Assembly (NCBI GenBank): GCA_903930805.1
Contig: CAIYZZ010000318.1
Coordinates: 1 to 14,959, forward strand
Length of the DNA: 14,959 nt
From: an uncultured Rhodocyclaceae bacterium
Lineage (GTDB): Bacteria; Pseudomonadota; Gammaproteobacteria; Burkholderiales; Rhodocyclaceae
Reading direction: 5' to 3'
In this document: one piece after another, positions 14,498-14,959 of the stretch
Layout: each line of letters begins with the position of its first letter
Position numbering within the stretch: the first letter of the stretch is position 1
Program-made: the position numbers and the translations under genes
The notes under the pieces: generated by a model
What the model was told of the DNA's origin: nothing
The model's input: the letters and a program-made list of their open reading frames with translations, nothing else
Database searches by the model: none

Positions 14498-14959
14498 ATG
14501 AGTTGGACGACCAAACAGAAGAAGAAAAGCAAGATATGGATGACTGAACATGTCAACGATACCTATGTTCAATTGGCGCAGAAAGAGGGTTGGCGCTCAC
14601 GCGCCATATTCAAGCTCAAAGAAATCGACGAAAAGGATCATCTGCTTAAGCCGGGCATGACGGTCCTCGACCTGGGGGCGACGCCGGGCAGTTGGTGCCA
14701 ATATGCGGTGAAACGTATCCAGCCGGGCGGGCGCATGATTGCACTGGATCTGCTGAAAATGGAGCCGCTGGTCGGGGTCGATTTTATTCAGGGCGATTTT
14801 CGTGATGATGCGGTGCTTGATCAGCTAAAGTCGGCGCTAGCGGGACGGCAGGTAGACCTTGTTTTGTCTGATATGGCACCCAATATGACCGGCATCGCGG
14901 CCACGGATAATGCGCAGATGATGTTGTTGGCGGAACTGACACTCGACTTCTCCCGCCAG
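14498..14959 (+). CDS. rlmE: 23S rRNA 2'-O-methyltransferase (U2552), 3' partial
   Basis: RlmE (FtsJ/RrmJ) methylates the ribose of U2552 in the peptidyl-transferase A loop, a late step in 50S maturation. The first 154 codons are present, in frame to the right edge; the full protein is usually about 205-210 residues. The SAM-binding motif is VLDLGATPGSWCQYA (56-70). Two of the four catalytic tetrad residues are visible: K39 (in AIFKLKEID) and D125 (in LSDMAPN). The remaining Lys and Glu would lie beyond the edge. The ATG at 14498 gives a typical basic N-terminus (MSWTTKQKKKSK). By analogy with E. coli and other proteobacteria, ftsH probably follows. Confidence 0.95.
   Translation, partial: MSWTTKQKKKSKIWMTEHVNDTYVQLAQKEGWRSRAIFKLKEIDEKDHLLKPGMTVLDLGATPGSWCQYAVKRIQPGGRMIALDLLKMEPLVGVDFIQGDFRDDAVLDQLKSALAGRQVDLVLSDMAPNMTGIAATDNAQMMLLAELTLDFSRQ

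Noticed and set aside
1..14959. tRNA or rRNA genes, CRISPR arrays, insertion sequences, phage, toxin-antitoxin or defence genes
   Set aside because: I looked for cloverleaf-like segments, regularly spaced repeats, transposases and integrases and found none; the gaps are short and nearly all sequence is assigned to housekeeping genes.

Overview
The window is chromosomal housekeeping DNA from a moderately GC-rich proteobacterium, most likely a betaproteobacterium. Three things point there: the gene order accD-folC-dedD-cvpA-purF-metZ after trpFBA; a petABC cytochrome bc1 operon followed by sspAB; and a protein resembling DUF2863, which I know from betaproteobacteria. The cytochrome b details (PVWY in place of PEWY, and 14 residues between the helix-D haem histidines) also fit the beta/gamma branch. 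I cannot name a genus.

Layout. (1) 1-8213, plus strand: the end of trpF, then trpB, trpA, accD, folC, a SPOR-domain gene (dedD), cvpA, purF and metZ. The genes are packed tightly, several with overlapping stop and start codons. This joins the last steps of tryptophan synthesis, the first committed step of fatty-acid synthesis, folate polyglutamylation, a cell-envelope septal protein, a membrane protein, the first step of purine synthesis, and homocysteine formation. (2) 8266-10047: an uncharacterised DUF2863-like gene and recR, 3 bp apart, with a candidate extended -10 promoter over the metZ stop and a small terminator-like hairpin after recR. (3) 10133-12822: petA, petB and petC, encoding the Rieske protein, cytochrome b and cytochrome c1, behind a promoter with a perfect TATAAT. 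(4) 12920-13978: sspA and sspB, the stringent-starvation regulator and the ClpXP adaptor. (5) 14094-14959: yhbY on the minus strand, diverging across only 29 bp from rlmE, which runs off the right edge.

No stretch of more than about 300 bases lacks a gene; the longest gaps are 166 bp before petA and 115 bp between sspB and yhbY. I saw no tRNA, rRNA, insertion sequence, CRISPR array, prophage or attachment site. I did not find a new multi-gene system. The items most worth a second look are the DUF2863-like protein with two CxxC pairs coupled to recR, a 7-codon minicistron that exactly bridges dedD and cvpA, the cytochrome b Qo-site variant, the very short yhbY/rlmE divergent gap, and a gene-like reading frame in the sspB-yhbY gap.
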